NCBI GenBank assembly: GCA_947492995.1
Contig: CANLOU010000001.1
Location: 310,001 to 374,000 of the forward strand
DNA from: an uncultured Litoreibacter sp.
GTDB lineage: Bacteria; Pseudomonadota; Alphaproteobacteria; Rhodobacterales; Rhodobacteraceae
DNA length: 64,000 nt
Direction: 5' to 3'
The position numbers were made by a program, and so were the translations under genes. Positions 63,764 to 64,000 of the stretch are shown here, piece after piece; positions within the stretch are counted from its first letter, which is position 1, and each line of letters starts with the position of its first letter. The notes beneath the pieces were generated by a model. It worked only from the letters and a program-made list of their open reading frames with translations, searched no databases and was not told where the DNA came from.

Positions 63764-64000
63764 TCAACATTCAGGGATATTCACCGCCAGCCCACCTTGG
63801 CTGGTTTCTTTGTATTTGGTGCTCATGTCGATGCCGGTCTGGCGCATCGCCTCGATACAATTGTCGAGCGGCATGAAATGTGTGCCATCACCGCGCAAGG
63901 AAAGCGAAGCGGCAGACACGGCCTTGATCGCGCCAAGCCCGTTGCGTTCGATGCAAGGAACCTGCACCAGCCCCGCAACCGGGTCGCATGTCATGCCAAG
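63764..64000 (-). CDS. sdaA: L-serine dehydratase, C-terminal end (5' part outside window)
   Basis: C-terminal 78 residues of an iron-sulfur L-serine ammonia-lyase: [20 protein letters not shown] with a probable cluster-ligand Cys, then [20 protein letters not shown] and [19 protein letters not shown]. The frame is open to the window edge. It converts serine to pyruvate and ammonia. Confidence 0.93.
   Translation of the reverse strand, partial: LGMTCDPVAGLVQVPCIERNGLGAIKAVSAASLSLRGDGTHFMPLDNCIEAMRQTGIDMSTKYKETSQGGLAVNIPEC

Overview
The window reads as a chromosomal stretch from a marine alphaproteobacterium of the family Rhodobacteraceae (Roseobacter group). Reasons: high GC content; a class I lysyl-tRNA synthetase; an Irr-type Fur regulator divergent from fabA-fabB-fabI; an NDUFS4-like complex I accessory subunit; a TRAP carboxylate transporter operon; an RTX/Hint-domain protein; and a CtrA-type TTAA-N7-TTAA box. 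No insertion sequence, prophage, CRISPR array or rRNA operon was seen. One tRNA (Arg, anticodon UCU) is present.

Layout. 0-6.4 kb: a cut-off GntR/FCD regulator, an enolase-superfamily enzyme, a zinc alcohol dehydrogenase and pcaD-pcaB with an MFS exporter. 6.6-10.7 kb: a minus-strand operon (HAD, alpha/beta hydrolase, PLP dehydratase, endonuclease-like protein) joined by three 4-bp overlaps, then a VOC protein. 10.8-14.1 kb: fabA-fabB-fabI and irr. 14.1-18.9 kb: ADP-ribosylglycohydrolase, tRNA-Arg, a TetR regulator with four matching operator palindromes, a PspA-like/YiaAB membrane-stress pair, and an RTX/Hint gene broken by two in-frame stops. 19-21.4 kb: lipid genes (acyltransferase, CdsA-like) and the complex I subunit. 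21.5-23.7 kb: an unusual Cys-rich membrane metalloprotease with a small membrane partner. 23.9-28.4 kb: uvrB and orphan genes on lower-GC DNA. 28.5-33.6 kb: a large beta-helix protein behind a CtrA-type box, a DUF4864-like protein, lysyl-tRNA synthetase and a TerB-like protein. 33.6-36 kb: an unrecognised divergent module with TTTGTACAAA palindromes and two long inverted repeats. 36-43.3 kb: PBP4-type DacB, a DMT transporter, nadD, an aldo/keto reductase, an ACT-like protein, ettA and an FkbM methyltransferase. 43.3-48.4 kb: a decayed DUF1328 gene, cspA, a geranylgeranyl-reductase-family protein, dodecin, a gamma-glutamylcyclotransferase-like protein and a MATE exporter. 48.4-52.3 kb: glpD-glpK and glpR. 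52.35-52.45 kb: four perfect palindromes in a regular array. 53.2-63.6 kb: a catabolic operon (TPP enzyme, enolase-superfamily enzyme, amino-acid dehydrogenase, TRAP dctPQM, BASS-like carrier, uronate-dehydrogenase-like protein) with a divergent Asp/Glu racemase. The window ends inside an L-serine dehydratase.

The most notable undescribed-looking items are: (i) seven copies of a 3'-end element (hairpin, then CCCCCGGGATATTTTTGGAA-like tail), each just downstream of a gene on its own strand; (ii) the four-palindrome array at 52.35 kb; (iii) the metalloprotease plus membrane-protein pair; (iv) the TGAAC-N3-GTTCA regulon of a TetR protein over a phage-shock-like pair; (v) the beta-helix gene with a CtrA-type box, possibly a gene-transfer-agent head spike. 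Assignments rest on reading translations and motifs by eye; no database search was run.
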